Shown in pieces: positions 1 to 7,683 of a DNA stretch of 22,146 nt. The notes under the pieces are model-generated. The model did no database searches. It had not been told where the DNA came from and was given only the letters and a program-made list of their open reading frames with translations. The stretch's first letter is position 1. Every line of letters begins with the position of its first letter. Location of the stretch: the IMG/VR virus record IMGVR_UViG_3300017598_000622, positions 1-22,146 of that record; one strand, given 5' to 3'. This stretch comes from a virus. The position numbers and the translations under genes were made by a program.

Positions 1-273
1 CAAGATGTTAAAATAACGGCGTTAATTCCATTAGTCGAAGAGACCTATTTAAACATAAGAAATGTTCCTTTTGCTCTTGATGGTGAAACAACCGTTTACC
101 CTACAGGCTCAGACGTAACGAGCGCCGAAATGATCGGTTTTAAGTTGGCAAAAAGAGCCGATGGGAGGCTATTAAAGACAGAACATATTGACGGGTATTC
201 GATGGCTTTAGAGGGTTATTTAGGCTCTAAACACGGCTATCCTGATGATGTTATATCAGCCATTAAACGATAG
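1..273 (+). CDS. Head-tail connector protein, C-terminal part (partial)
   Basis: The reading frame is open from base 1 to a TAG at 271-273, giving the last 90 residues; the start lies outside the window. The visible part resembles the gp6/gp15 family of phage head-tail connectors (HK97 gp6, SPP1 gp15), which form a ring beneath the portal. The resemblance rests on an acidic helix near IPLVEETYLN, a central YPTG turn, a helix with KLAKRADG, then the HIDGYSMAL strand and a closing YPDDVISAIK segment, close to the GRYSVxY...YP pattern of that family. Its position directly before head-closure and tail-completion genes supports the role. The assignment is by pattern and context and could not be checked by alignment. 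Confidence 0.6.
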   Translation, partial: QDVKITALIPLVEETYLNIRNVPFALDGETTVYPTGSDVTSAEMIGFKLAKRADGRLLKTEHIDGYSMALEGYLGSKHGYPDDVISAIKR

Positions 274-290
274 ATTGACGGGCGGTAAGC

Positions 291-614
291 ATGGCTATAT
301 CGGATCATTATAAAACAGACTTCACTTACAGTGTAAAAAGTGAATCTAAAGTAAACGGGCAATTAGTCAGGGGGTACACTCCAGAGGGTAACACTTACAA
401 ATGTGCAATCTTTAGTAAGTCCAGTGTTGAAACGGTTGTTTATGCCTCAGCTGAATTTGTTATTTCCAAAGTGCTTTATTGCCCTGTATCAATTGGTTTT
501 GATCTTGGCGATATAATCATTATTAACGGGGTTGAATATGATGTAGTAAGGATATTAGACACCAACAACATCGGGCACCATTTGCAAGTTGGTCTTTCGA
601 CAAGGAACGCATAA
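291..614 (+). CDS. Head closure / head-tail adaptor protein
   Basis: The 107-residue product is rich in beta strands (VVYASAEFVISK, DIIIINGVEYDVVRI), as expected of the SPP1 gp16 / HK97 gp7-like head-closure (stopper) proteins that seal the portal and dock the tail. The GDIIIINGVEYDVVRI stretch matches the common 'gD.i...g..y.V..v' core of phage head-tail adaptors. The ATG at 291 follows a weak GGCGG site, and the gene ends four bases into the leader of the next one. Function is inferred mostly from order: connector before it, gp10-like protein after it. Confidence 0.5.
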   Translation: MAISDHYKTDFTYSVKSESKVNGQLVRGYTPEGNTYKCAIFSKSSVETVVYASAEFVISKVLYCPVSIGFDLGDIIIINGVEYDVVRILDTNNIGHHLQVGLSTRNA

Positions 615-615
615 A

Positions 616-945
616 ATGGCTTTATCCGTGGAATATGAGAACAATATCGGGAAGTTTTTTCTTGCTCTTGGGCTTGTAAGTAAAAAGGCTCTTGATGAAA
701 TAGGAAGTACAGGCGTTACTATTATTGAAAACGAAACCCCTGTAGACTCTGGAAAACTGAAAAAATCAACTAGATACCAAGTAAAAAGGCGGACGGTTTA
801 CTTTTTGAATGATGCCGAATATGCGAAATATGTAGAACTCGGCACAATGTACACGAAGCCAAACCCATTTATGAGGCGTGGAATCTATAAGGGGCGTGGG
901 CGATTTAGTAGTATTTTAATAAACAATTTAGGGGTTGGAAAATGA
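616..945 (+). CDS. HK97 gp10-like tail completion protein
   Basis: This 109-residue protein has the diagnostic pattern of the HK97 gp10 family: an N-terminal helix, then TPVDSGKLKKSTRYQV ('tPvdTGrLr.S'), a YAKYVELGT strand and a closing NPFMRRGI ('.PFlrpa'). Members sit at the head-tail joint. The reading frame is open further upstream to an ATG at 589, but the ATG at 616 is preferred. It has an AAGGA site nine bases upstream, avoids overlap with the previous gene, and gives the usual family N-terminus. The stop overlaps the next start by four bases (ATGA), suggesting translational coupling. Confidence 0.75.
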   Translation: MALSVEYENNIGKFFLALGLVSKKALDEIGSTGVTIIENETPVDSGKLKKSTRYQVKRRTVYFLNDAEYAKYVELGTMYTKPNPFMRRGIYKGRGRFSSILINNLGVGK

Positions 946-1331
946 CAGTGACACAAGTACTATATGAAATCTTCGCAGAGGCTCAAATAGATGGTGACTT
1001 GTCCGTTCCTGAAATATGGGCGGGTTTAGCTGGTGAAGGTGTAGATACTTCAAACGGTGTTTTGTCTTTTTTCCCTTTACCTAGTGACGGGGTTAATTTT
1101 ACTGATGGGTTGACGGTTGACGAATATCAAGTTGATGTTTGGAATAAAAACATGTATGAAGCCGAGGCAATAAAAGAACAGGCGATTGATATATTATGGA
1201 GCAGGGCCGAAATAATTAATGGGATAGGGTTTATTTTCAAAGTAACGTCGGATCTAGGCGGCTTTTTTGAGGAAGGCGGGTCTATGTGGCATTATTCTTT
1301 TATAGTGTCAGTAAGATATAACAAGAGATAA
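942..1331 (+). CDS. Tail terminator-like protein
   Basis: The 129-residue product fits the tail terminator slot (lambda gpU / SPP1 gp17 type). These proteins cap the growing tail tube and bind the neck. It has an N-terminal helix (VTQVLYEIFAEA), a strand followed by a loop and the polar segment TVDEYQVDVWNK, a helix with EAIKEQAIDILW, and a final strand SFIVSVRYNKR. That order, helix then 'yqvdvw' strand then helix then strand pair, is usual for the family. It sits between the gp10-like protein and the major tail protein, as in most siphoviruses. There is no single diagnostic motif, so the call depends on synteny. Confidence 0.55.
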   Translation: MTVTQVLYEIFAEAQIDGDLSVPEIWAGLAGEGVDTSNGVLSFFPLPSDGVNFTDGLTVDEYQVDVWNKNMYEAEAIKEQAIDILWSRAEIINGIGFIFKVTSDLGGFFEEGGSMWHYSFIVSVRYNKR

Positions 1332-1350
1332 AACATAAAAGGGGTTTTTT

Positions 1351-2169
1351 ATGGCAGATAAATTTACGAGTGCAGACACGGACACGCTACTTTCGCAGCC
1401 GGGCTATTTTTTTTATAGAACATACGGTTCAAGTGGTGCGTGGACGAAGGCAGTTTTTGCAAATGGAGCAAGTTATACTCCAGCGGTTGAAAGTGTGGAA
1501 ATCGCTTTTGATGATGTAGGGACTGTGAGAGATGAGGTATCAAATGAAACTGTAGAAATTTCTATTTCTAGTGGTCGAGTTTTAGATTTTGATTTTGTAA
1601 ATGATTTGACTGGTGGGCTGTACACTAAAGAAGTTGTGGCGGGTACTCCTGTTGCTGGTGCTTCTGATGTTGTTGATTCTGGCGATTGGGTTTTTGACCA
1701 GCCTCTCGTTATGATTGGCCAAAATGGTAGCGGTTTGAAACCTACTGTAAACAGTGTGAGTGGATCGGTAGACGGTGTTTTAGTAGAACAAGATGATTAT
1801 TCAATTGTAAGCACTCCAAGCGGCTGGGCGGTGGCTATTGCTGATACTGCAACAGTTACAACCGAAGTGCAAGATATTACAATTGATTATGACTACACTC
1901 CAAACGCTGAGACAATTCTAAAGCGTGGTGGAATCAAGATTATTACGCCTATTGAGCTGGCATTTCAAACGGTTGCCGAGACTGGCGACTTTGCACAGTA
2001 CTTTTTCTATAAGGCATTCACAAACGGTGCAGATGGCCATGGTTTTAGCCCTGAAAACAGCGCTGAACCTATTACAATGGATTTTGTATTTACTGCAAAG
2101 AAAGACGCAAATAGAGATAGTGGCGACACTCTCATGAGAAAAGTTCTCGGCGGTACTACACTAGGATAA
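1351..2169 (+). CDS. Major tail (tube) protein
   Basis: A 272-residue beta-rich protein with a strong AGGGG site before the ATG, in the position of the major tail protein. This is the subunit that polymerises as hexamer rings into the tube. The sequence alternates short strands and glycine/threonine-rich loops (SVEIAFDDVGTVRDEVSNE, EVQDITIDYDYTPN, ITMDFVFTAKKDANRDSGD), typical of tube proteins. The middle part (about residues 110-195), with repeated SVSGSVDGV-like strands, could be an inserted surface domain. The gene is followed by its own hairpin terminator, common for this highly expressed gene. The tail chaperone with frameshift lies next, which strengthens the call. Confidence 0.65.
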   Translation: MADKFTSADTDTLLSQPGYFFYRTYGSSGAWTKAVFANGASYTPAVESVEIAFDDVGTVRDEVSNETVEISISSGRVLDFDFVNDLTGGLYTKEVVAGTPVAGASDVVDSGDWVFDQPLVMIGQNGSGLKPTVNSVSGSVDGVLVEQDDYSIVSTPSGWAVAIADTATVTTEVQDITIDYDYTPNAETILKRGGIKIITPIELAFQTVAETGDFAQYFFYKAFTNGADGHGFSPENSAEPITMDFVFTAKKDANRDSGDTLMRKVLGGTTLG

Positions 2170-2173
2170 TAAT

Positions 2174-2205
2174 ATAGCCCCTGAGAGATTGGGGGCTATT
2201 CTTAA
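2174..2205 (+). terminator. Intrinsic terminator after the major tail protein gene
   Basis: The 8-bp stem ATAGCCCC (2174-2181) pairs with GGGGCTAT (2192-2199) around a 10-base loop and is followed by TCTT and then an A-rich stretch. The U-tract is weak, so this is probably a partial terminator. It would let the tube protein message accumulate over the downstream tail genes. Confidence 0.55.
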
Positions 2206-2223
2206 AAAAAAGGAAGGTAAAGC

Positions 2224-2679
2224 ATGAGTAAAAAGATTTATGATCTGAGTATTCAAAATCAGATGACAGAAGACAGAAGGATTTTGAAGGCTGAAAGCGG
2301 CCAAGAATATGACGTTTCATTTCGGCCCGCTATTTTAAACAGAAAATACTATAAAAGATGGCAAGGGTTGCAGGCTGAAATTATGAAAGGCATAAAAAGC
2401 TTTGTCATGATCAAGCAAAAACTTGAAGAGACTCAAGAAATTAGTAAAGAAGATGAGGATAATGTCAAAGCATTTCAAGCTTTAGCAGAAGAGGCCGCCG
2501 GTGTTGGTGCTGACCTCGTTATTTATGCCATTCAAAATAATGGCTATCCTGATTTCAATGAGGATACGCTATATAGTAATTTTTCTGAAGCTGGCATCAG
2601 TCTTGCAATTAATTTCATTATGGGGATTGATCAAAAAGAAGAGATTAAAAAAAAAGCGCCTCACAAAAGAAGACGCTGA
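2224..2679 (+). CDS. Tail assembly chaperone, short form (gpG-like)
   Basis: The zero-frame product is 151 residues: an N-terminal part with short strands, then helices including GLQAEIMKGIKSFVMIKQKL and AFQALAEEAAGVGADLVIYAI. It ends in the very basic HKRRR tail. Size, position between major tail protein and tape measure, and the frameshift signal near the 3' end all match the lambda gpG / gpGT system. In that system the short form coats the tape measure during tail assembly and is absent from the virion. A good AGGAAGG site precedes the ATG. Confidence 0.8.
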   Translation: MSKKIYDLSIQNQMTEDRRILKAESGQEYDVSFRPAILNRKYYKRWQGLQAEIMKGIKSFVMIKQKLEETQEISKEDEDNVKAFQALAEEAAGVGADLVIYAIQNNGYPDFNEDTLYSNFSEAGISLAINFIMGIDQKEEIKKKAPHKRRR

Positions 2680-3038
2680 AAAACTGGAAATTTAACGAAA
2701 CCAAAGCGCTTGGAATTTTAAAAAGAGAGTATGGGATAAGCACTAAAGAAGCTTTGACTGAGCACTCTGAAGATGAACTTCAGGCGCTATTATCACAAAT
2801 ACCGATTGAAAGGATTGTAAAAATTGAAGGAAAAATGAGCAAGGTAGAGGCTCAAAACAAGTATTTAGAATGTTTTATGGATCGAAACAAAGAAGCGGTT
2901 TTTGATGCTGAAAAGAACATGATTTTGATAGAGAGGAGAGCAAATATCAAGGTGATGTTAAGAACCGAAAAAGATAAGGAAAAAAGAAAGTCGCTTGAAA
3001 ATGAAATGAACGAAATAACGGAAAAAATGAGGTTATAA
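2224..3038 (+). CDS. Tail assembly chaperone, frameshifted long form (gpGT-like)
   Basis: Reading 144 codons in the zero frame to base 2655, slipping back one base and continuing in the -1 frame to the TAA at 3036-3038 gives a 271-residue fusion. The -1 frame is closed by a TAA at 2646-2648 and open from 2649 onward. It has no plausible independent start near its beginning; the first candidate is a TTG at 2754 without a clear binding site. The added 127 residues are highly charged and helical (KVEAQNKYLECFMDRN, KRKSLENEMNEITEKM), as expected for the gpT part that recruits the tail tube protein. The gene ends one base before the tape measure ATG. The frameshift is inferred from frame structure and the slippery run. 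Confidence 0.8.
2649..2655 (+). promoter_or_regulatory. -1 programmed ribosomal frameshift site
   Basis: Nine A residues (2647-2655) precede GCG. In zero-frame phase the heptamer is A AAA AAA (2649-2655), a canonical X XXY YYZ slippery site. The TAA of the -1 frame at 2646-2648 lies immediately before it and the zero-frame stop is at 2677-2679, so slippage must happen in these 30 bases. A weak hairpin AGCG (2655-2658) / CGCT downstream could act as a stimulator. Confidence 0.8.
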
Positions 3039-3039
3039 A

Positions 3040-5589
3040 ATGGCTTTTGATCTTGGCGCATTAATATATAAATTATCGTTAGACTCTAAAAAATTCACTG
3101 AAGACCTTAAAAAAGCCTCTTCAGGGATTGAATCCTTTGGTAAAAAATCGACAGAAATAGGAAAAAAACTCACGACAAGTTTAACCTTGCCGATTGTTGG
3201 ACTAGGCGCGGCGGCCGTGAAGCTTGCCGCTGATGCTGAAATCGCTGGAAAGAAGTTTTCTGCGGCCTTCAGGGGGTCGCTTGGTGATGCCAATGAAGCT
3301 GTTGAAGAGCTAAACGAGTCTTATAGCATATCTATTTCAGAGTCTACAAAATTACTAGCAAATACCGGAGACTTATTAAAGGGTTTTGGCGCAACGGCTG
3401 GCGGTGCATTAGATACCTCTTTGGCGGTACAACAGTTGTCAGCTCAATTGGCGGCGGCTTCAACATCAGGCTTGTCAGTTGCTCAAGCCTCTGAGAATGT
3501 GACAAAAGCCCTATTTGGTGAAACCGAAGGACTCAAACAGCTTGGTGTAGTTATCAGGCAGGCAGATATTGATAATCAACTTTTAGAAGATGGGACATCT
3601 GATTTAACTGGTCAACAGTTATTACTTGCTAGGGCTCAAGCTACACTCAAATTAGCTATTGGCCAGAGTGGTGACGCCATAGCAAACTTTGCAGAAAATC
3701 AAGATACTGTGGCAAATCAAAGCAAGGCCCTATTGGGTGAATTAAAAGATCTTGGTGTTCAATTCGGCACGATTCTACTACCTGTAGTTAAAGATATTGT
3801 GAAAGGGTTGCGAGATGCGGTTGAATGGTTCAGTAGTTTAGACGAAGAAACAAAAAAATTAATTATCCAAACCGCTTTATTTGCGGCGGCGGCTGGGCCG
3901 GTCGTTGGTATAGTTGGAAAGCTCGCAAGTGGTTTTGGTGAATTGGCCAAGAATGCGCCTAAGATCGGCGGGACATTGGCTAAATTGGGTGCGGTTGGTG
4001 GCCCGTTGGCTCTTGTGGCGGCTGGTGCAGTTGCGGCGGCAGTTGGATGGGTGGCGCTCAAGAATGCCTCAGTAGAGTATGTAAACGAATTAAGAGATAA
4101 AAGAATAAATGAAGAGCTCGGTGAAGTTGCTGACAATATGGACAGGATTGGTGACGGGCAAGCGGCACAAAGAAGAGCTAACGCTTTAAGAGCCATGGAA
4201 GACGGTTTTGATAGAATCAATTTTGGTGTTCAGAGAGACCATCTTGAAGAAGTTACAGAACAGCTTTATATACAATCAGAGCAATACGGAATCAGTGCTG
4301 AAGCTTTAGTAGAGGCGGCGCTTGCAACTAGTGCCTATAGGGATGAGTTAGCAGGACAAGCCGAAGAGCTCAGAGCTATTGCAAAGCAAATTGATGAGGA
4401 TGAAGCGGCGGCTGTTGCTTATGACTTAGCCGAAACAAAAAGAAAAGCTGAAGAAGCGGCGGCAACTCAAAGACAAATTCAATTAGAACTTGATAGAAAA
4501 AACGGGGTTGATGAATTAACTCTTGCATATAAAGCTCAGAGAGAAGTTATACTTGGCATTCTTGGAGAAGAGAAAACCGAGGTTGAACTACTTCAAGAGC
4601 AAATTGATGAGTTAAATCTTGCGTGGGCTGATGGCTCAGGCTTAGAGAATGACCGTTTAAAAGCTATTGAAGTTCTACAGGGTAGAATTGATGGAATTCG
4701 ACAAGAAGAGCATGATGAGGAAGCACGGCTCCAAGAGGAAAAACTTGATAGGGTAAACGAATATTTAAAGGCTAAATCCGAGGCAGAACAGAAGGCGCGA
4801 GATGATAAAAAAGCGGCTGATGATCAAGCCGCTGAAGAAGAAGCCGTAAGACTGCAACAAAATCTTGAGGCAATAACAAGCACAGCACAAACAATCGCCG
4901 GATTAATTCAGGGTATTCAATCTCAAGCGGCAACAAATGCCAAAGCCTTGACCGATGAATTTATGGCAACAAATGGCGAAGAGATAAAAGCACTTGAAGA
5001 AAAAGAGGAAACATCTGCAGGATTAACAGAAGCTGAAAGCAAGCGACTTGATGAATTAAATAAACAAAAAAACGAACTAGCCCAAGAGCAGTACGATAGA
5101 GAGTTAGCCGCTTTTAATACAAATAAGTCTATCAGTTTAGCGCGGACGGCTATGGCTGGTTATGAGGCAGGGATACAAGCCTTCAAAGCGTTAGCTGGTA
5201 TTCCAGTAGTAGGCCCAGGACTTGGGGCGGCAGCGGCGACAACGATTGCAGGATTAACACTCGAATTACTTGGGAAAATACATTCTCAGCAACCACCACC
5301 ACCGCCACAGCTAGCGGAAGGGGGCTTAATTAATCCATCTATTGGAGGTACCCATGCCGTTATCGGTGAAGCGGGCTCTCAAGAAGCTGTGATTCCTTTG
5401 AATGATGCTTTTTTTGAGAGGTTAGCAAGCGCCGCCCAAGGGTCAACCGCTGGAAGTGCTGGCAATTCTGCAAGGGGTGGAAATTCTACACAAATCAATA
5501 TAATATTAGATAGTCAGGTTATTGGGTCGGCTACTGTTGATTTGATCAATAACAAGCAATTATTTATTAGTGCGGGGAGTGTTGTATAA
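3040..5589 (+). CDS. Tape measure protein
   Basis: This 849-residue protein sets tail length and spans the tube lumen; at about 1.5 angstrom per residue the tail would be near 125 nm. The N-terminus (KLSLDSKKFTEDLKKASSGI) has the usual tape-measure start. Hydrophobic Ala/Gly-rich segments lie near residues 275-295 and 318-342, and long charged coiled coils follow to about residue 715. The C-terminal part holds a five-proline run followed by LAEGGLINPSIGG and GEAGSQEAVIPL, the conserved 'GG.......vGEaG.EavIPl' element of tape measures. It directly follows the chaperone pair, as is standard. The stop overlaps the next start (TAATG). Confidence 0.92.
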   Translation: MAFDLGALIYKLSLDSKKFTEDLKKASSGIESFGKKSTEIGKKLTTSLTLPIVGLGAAAVKLAADAEIAGKKFSAAFRGSLGDANEAVEELNESYSISISESTKLLANTGDLLKGFGATAGGALDTSLAVQQLSAQLAAASTSGLSVAQASENVTKALFGETEGLKQLGVVIRQADIDNQLLEDGTSDLTGQQLLLARAQATLKLAIGQSGDAIANFAENQDTVANQSKALLGELKDLGVQFGTILLPVVKDIVKGLRDAVEWFSSLDEETKKLIIQTALFAAAAGPVVGIVGKLASGFGELAKNAPKIGGTLAKLGAVGGPLALVAAGAVAAAVGWVALKNASVEYVNELRDKRINEELGEVADNMDRIGDGQAAQRRANALRAMEDGFDRINFGVQRDHLEEVTEQLYIQSEQYGISAEALVEAALATSAYRDELAGQAEELRAIAKQIDEDEAAAVAYDLAETKRKAEEAAATQRQIQLELDRKNGVDELTLAYKAQREVILGILGEEKTEVELLQEQIDELNLAWADGSGLENDRLKAIEVLQGRIDGIRQEEHDEEARLQEEKLDRVNEYLKAKSEAEQKARDDKKAADDQAAEEEAVRLQQNLEAITSTAQTIAGLIQGIQSQAATNAKALTDEFMATNGEEIKALEEKEETSAGLTEAESKRLDELNKQKNELAQEQYDRELAAFNTNKSISLARTAMAGYEAGIQAFKALAGIPVVGPGLGAAAATTIAGLTLELLGKIHSQQPPPPPQLAEGGLINPSIGGTHAVIGEAGSQEAVIPLNDAFFERLASAAQGSTAGSAGNSARGGNSTQINIILDSQVIGSATVDLINNKQLFISAGSVV

Positions 5590-6359
5590 TGCAGATTTTA
5601 TGGGCTAATCAAATAGGGGAAACAACTTTAACAGCATCCAGCGTCAAAGATGGGTATAGTGTAGAGAATTTAAAAAGCTATCACCTGTCAAAAGCTTTTG
5701 TTTTTGATGGTAACTCTGGAAATATTATTATTGATTTATTGACGGCGGTTAGTATTAAGGATTTTTCTATACTTGGAACTAACTTGACCGACTCGGCAAC
5801 TATCACGCTAGAGGCCAATGCTAGTGATGTGTGGACTTCTCCAAGCTTCACTACTAGTTTGACGTTATATAGTAACGGGGTAGCTGAAAAGCAAGATATT
5901 GATGAGTCATACAGGTTTTGGCGGCTGGTTGTGTCTGATTCAACACTAACAGATTTGAAACTTGGCTATATTTATATAGGTAACGACCGGTTACAGATGG
6001 CAGGAATGGAGCCAGACATCGATTTGAACTACAACAATACAACAGCCGCGTCATTTTCAGCAACTCAGCAAACTTATGCAGATACAGGGATTGAATATTT
6101 CTCTTCAAAATTTAAGTTTCCAATTATTACAGATTATGAAACTATTATTGATTCGAAAACCTTGGCAACCAGAGAGGATATTCTTGAGTTTTGGGGATTT
6201 AATAAAGGCGCTACCCCTATAATTTTAAGAATCTTTGAAAACTCACTTAATAAAGTGCCGCCTTTAATCGGTATGATTTCACAAAACACACTAAGGTTTA
6301 AATTTGATAGAACTATGGGTTTTTATAGTTTGGATTTTTCATTTTTAGAAACAAGATAA
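5589..6359 (+). CDS. Distal tail-like protein with discoidin-like N-terminal domain
   Basis: The 256-residue protein follows the tape measure, the slot of the distal tail protein that joins tube to tip. The first half looks like an F5/8C (discoidin/galactose-binding) sandwich: a NLKSYHLSKAFVFDG opening, the IIIDLLTAVSIKDFSILGTNL core and the closing RFWRLVVSDSTLTDLKLGYIYIGN strands. The second half (EDILEFWGFNKGATPIILRI ... RTMGFYSLDFSFLETR) resembles the C-terminal sheet of distal tail proteins. The ATG shares a base with the tape measure stop. Whether the discoidin-like part binds host sugars is inference. Confidence 0.5.
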   Translation: MQILWANQIGETTLTASSVKDGYSVENLKSYHLSKAFVFDGNSGNIIIDLLTAVSIKDFSILGTNLTDSATITLEANASDVWTSPSFTTSLTLYSNGVAEKQDIDESYRFWRLVVSDSTLTDLKLGYIYIGNDRLQMAGMEPDIDLNYNNTTAASFSATQQTYADTGIEYFSSKFKFPIITDYETIIDSKTLATREDILEFWGFNKGATPIILRIFENSLNKVPPLIGMISQNTLRFKFDRTMGFYSLDFSFLETR

Positions 6360-6371
6360 GAGGAGCTTAAA

Positions 6372-7673
6372 ATGGCAGGGCGGAAAATACTTAATGCAAA
6401 TTATTTAGATAGCGATTGGCAAGATGAAATTGAAAGCAAAAACCTTGTAAAAAAAGGATTCTTTAATTTAGAGTTTGATTTAGATTTAAGTATAAAAGCG
6501 GGGAGCGGTGTTGATATTAGCGGCGTTCTTTATGTTTTTGATTCCCTAGAAGCTCCAACGGGAACCGCGTCAACTTCAGGATTCGGCTATATTAAGCTAA
6601 TTGGAGGGGCAACTTCAACAGCGGTTTTTTCTACTGAAGAACCAATATTCGATTATAATAAAAAAGGTTGGTACAATTCCACCGGCGAAAGGTTTGTGTT
6701 AAGGTTTAAAGATGAGTTCACAAGTCAAATTTATTTAAAAGATGAGAACTCGATAGATCAACACGAGCAAAAAATCATATCGGGATCTTTATTGATTTCT
6801 GATTGGACAATACGGACAACGCCTAACCTTGCTTTTAAATCTGTAACTTATGGAAACGGGTTGTTTGTAGCCGTTAATCAAGACGGTACTCTTTCTGGAG
6901 TCATGACCTCACCAGATGGAATCACTTGGACATCTAGACAAGCCGCCTCTATTAACGCATGGAAAGCGGTAACTTATGGAAACGGTTTATTTGTTGCGGT
7001 TCATGCTGATAATACTTCAACTGGAGTCATGACCTCACCCGATGGAACCACTTGGACATCTAGGACGACTTCTGCTTATGATTGGAATTCGGTAACCTAT
7101 GGAAACGGTTTATTTGTTGCAGTTGGTGGTTCTGGATCAGACAGGGTTATGAGCTCACCAGATGGGATCACTTGGACAGATCGCTCAGCTTCTGTTGATC
7201 TTCCTTGGAACGATGTAACCTATGGAAACGGTTTATTTGTTGCGGTTGCTTCTTATTCTGGTACTGACAGGGTTATGACGTCACCAGATGGAATAACTTG
7301 GACATCCAGAACTTCTCCAGTTTTAAATAATTGGTCTTCTGTAACCTATGGAAACGGTTTATTTATTGCTGTTAGTAGTTCGGGAACGGGTGATAGAATC
7401 ATGAGCTCTTCTGATGGAATCACTTGGACTACTCGAGTGAATCCTGTTGATAATGACTGGTGGGCTGTAACCTATGGAAACGGTTTATTTGTTGCGGTTG
7501 CATCAACTGGAACGGGCGATAGAATCATGAGCTCTTCTGATGGGGTTAATTGGATTACAAGGGTAAACCCTGTTGATAATTCATGGGCTGGCATTGCTTT
7601 TGGTGAAAATGTTTTTATTGCTGTTTCTACAACCGGATCAAGCAATCAAGCCATGACTTCAACAATTATATAA
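6372..7673 (+). CDS. Tail-associated seven-bladed beta-propeller protein A
   Basis: Residues 1-140 form an N-terminal domain, opening with SDWQDEIESKNLVKKG, that is shared with the next gene's product and is probably the attachment part. Residues 155-433 are seven repeats of 41-42 residues with the pattern W..VTYGNGLFVAV...G....MTSPDGITWTSR. The SPDGITW core resembles the Asp-box of BNR/sialidase propellers. The seventh repeat stops after MTSTII and lacks its last strand. The missing W-T-R strand is present just before repeat 1 (DWTIRTTP, residues 144-151), so a closed seven-bladed propeller with 'velcro' closure is expected. No catalytic residues of a sialidase can be identified. Position between distal tail and tip genes suggests a receptor-binding or tail-decorating protein. 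Confidence 0.7.
   Translation: MAGRKILNANYLDSDWQDEIESKNLVKKGFFNLEFDLDLSIKAGSGVDISGVLYVFDSLEAPTGTASTSGFGYIKLIGGATSTAVFSTEEPIFDYNKKGWYNSTGERFVLRFKDEFTSQIYLKDENSIDQHEQKIISGSLLISDWTIRTTPNLAFKSVTYGNGLFVAVNQDGTLSGVMTSPDGITWTSRQAASINAWKAVTYGNGLFVAVHADNTSTGVMTSPDGTTWTSRTTSAYDWNSVTYGNGLFVAVGGSGSDRVMSSPDGITWTDRSASVDLPWNDVTYGNGLFVAVASYSGTDRVMTSPDGITWTSRTSPVLNNWSSVTYGNGLFIAVSSSGTGDRIMSSSDGITWTTRVNPVDNDWWAVTYGNGLFVAVASTGTGDRIMSSSDGVNWITRVNPVDNSWAGIAFGENVFIAVSTTGSSNQAMTSTII
6834..7670 (+). repeat. Seven tandem propeller-blade repeats, 123-126 nt period
   Basis: The codon for the Tyr/Phe of the YGNG-like core recurs at 6849, 6975, 7098, 7221, 7347, 7473 and 7599, that is every 123 or 126 bases. A 24-base block starting GTAACCTATGGAAACGG is identical at 7092, 7215, 7341 and 7467. 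Conservation at DNA level including third positions indicates recent duplication or gene conversion between blades. Confidence 0.9.
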
Positions 7674-7683
7674 GGATAAAAAG

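Noticed and set aside
2754-3038. Independent gene starting at TTG 2754
   Set aside because: The frame is open back to the slippery site at 2649 and there is no ribosome binding site at the TTG; the frameshift fusion explains it better.
3759-4220. 153-codon leftward frame within the tape measure gene
   Set aside because: It mirrors the Ala/Gly-rich codons of the tape measure on the other strand and encodes a low-complexity Ala/Ser/Pro product.
7092-7490. Regularly spaced identical 24-base blocks as a CRISPR array
   Set aside because: The blocks are in frame inside a gene, the intervening sequence also encodes the repeat pattern, and the period is 123-126 bases.
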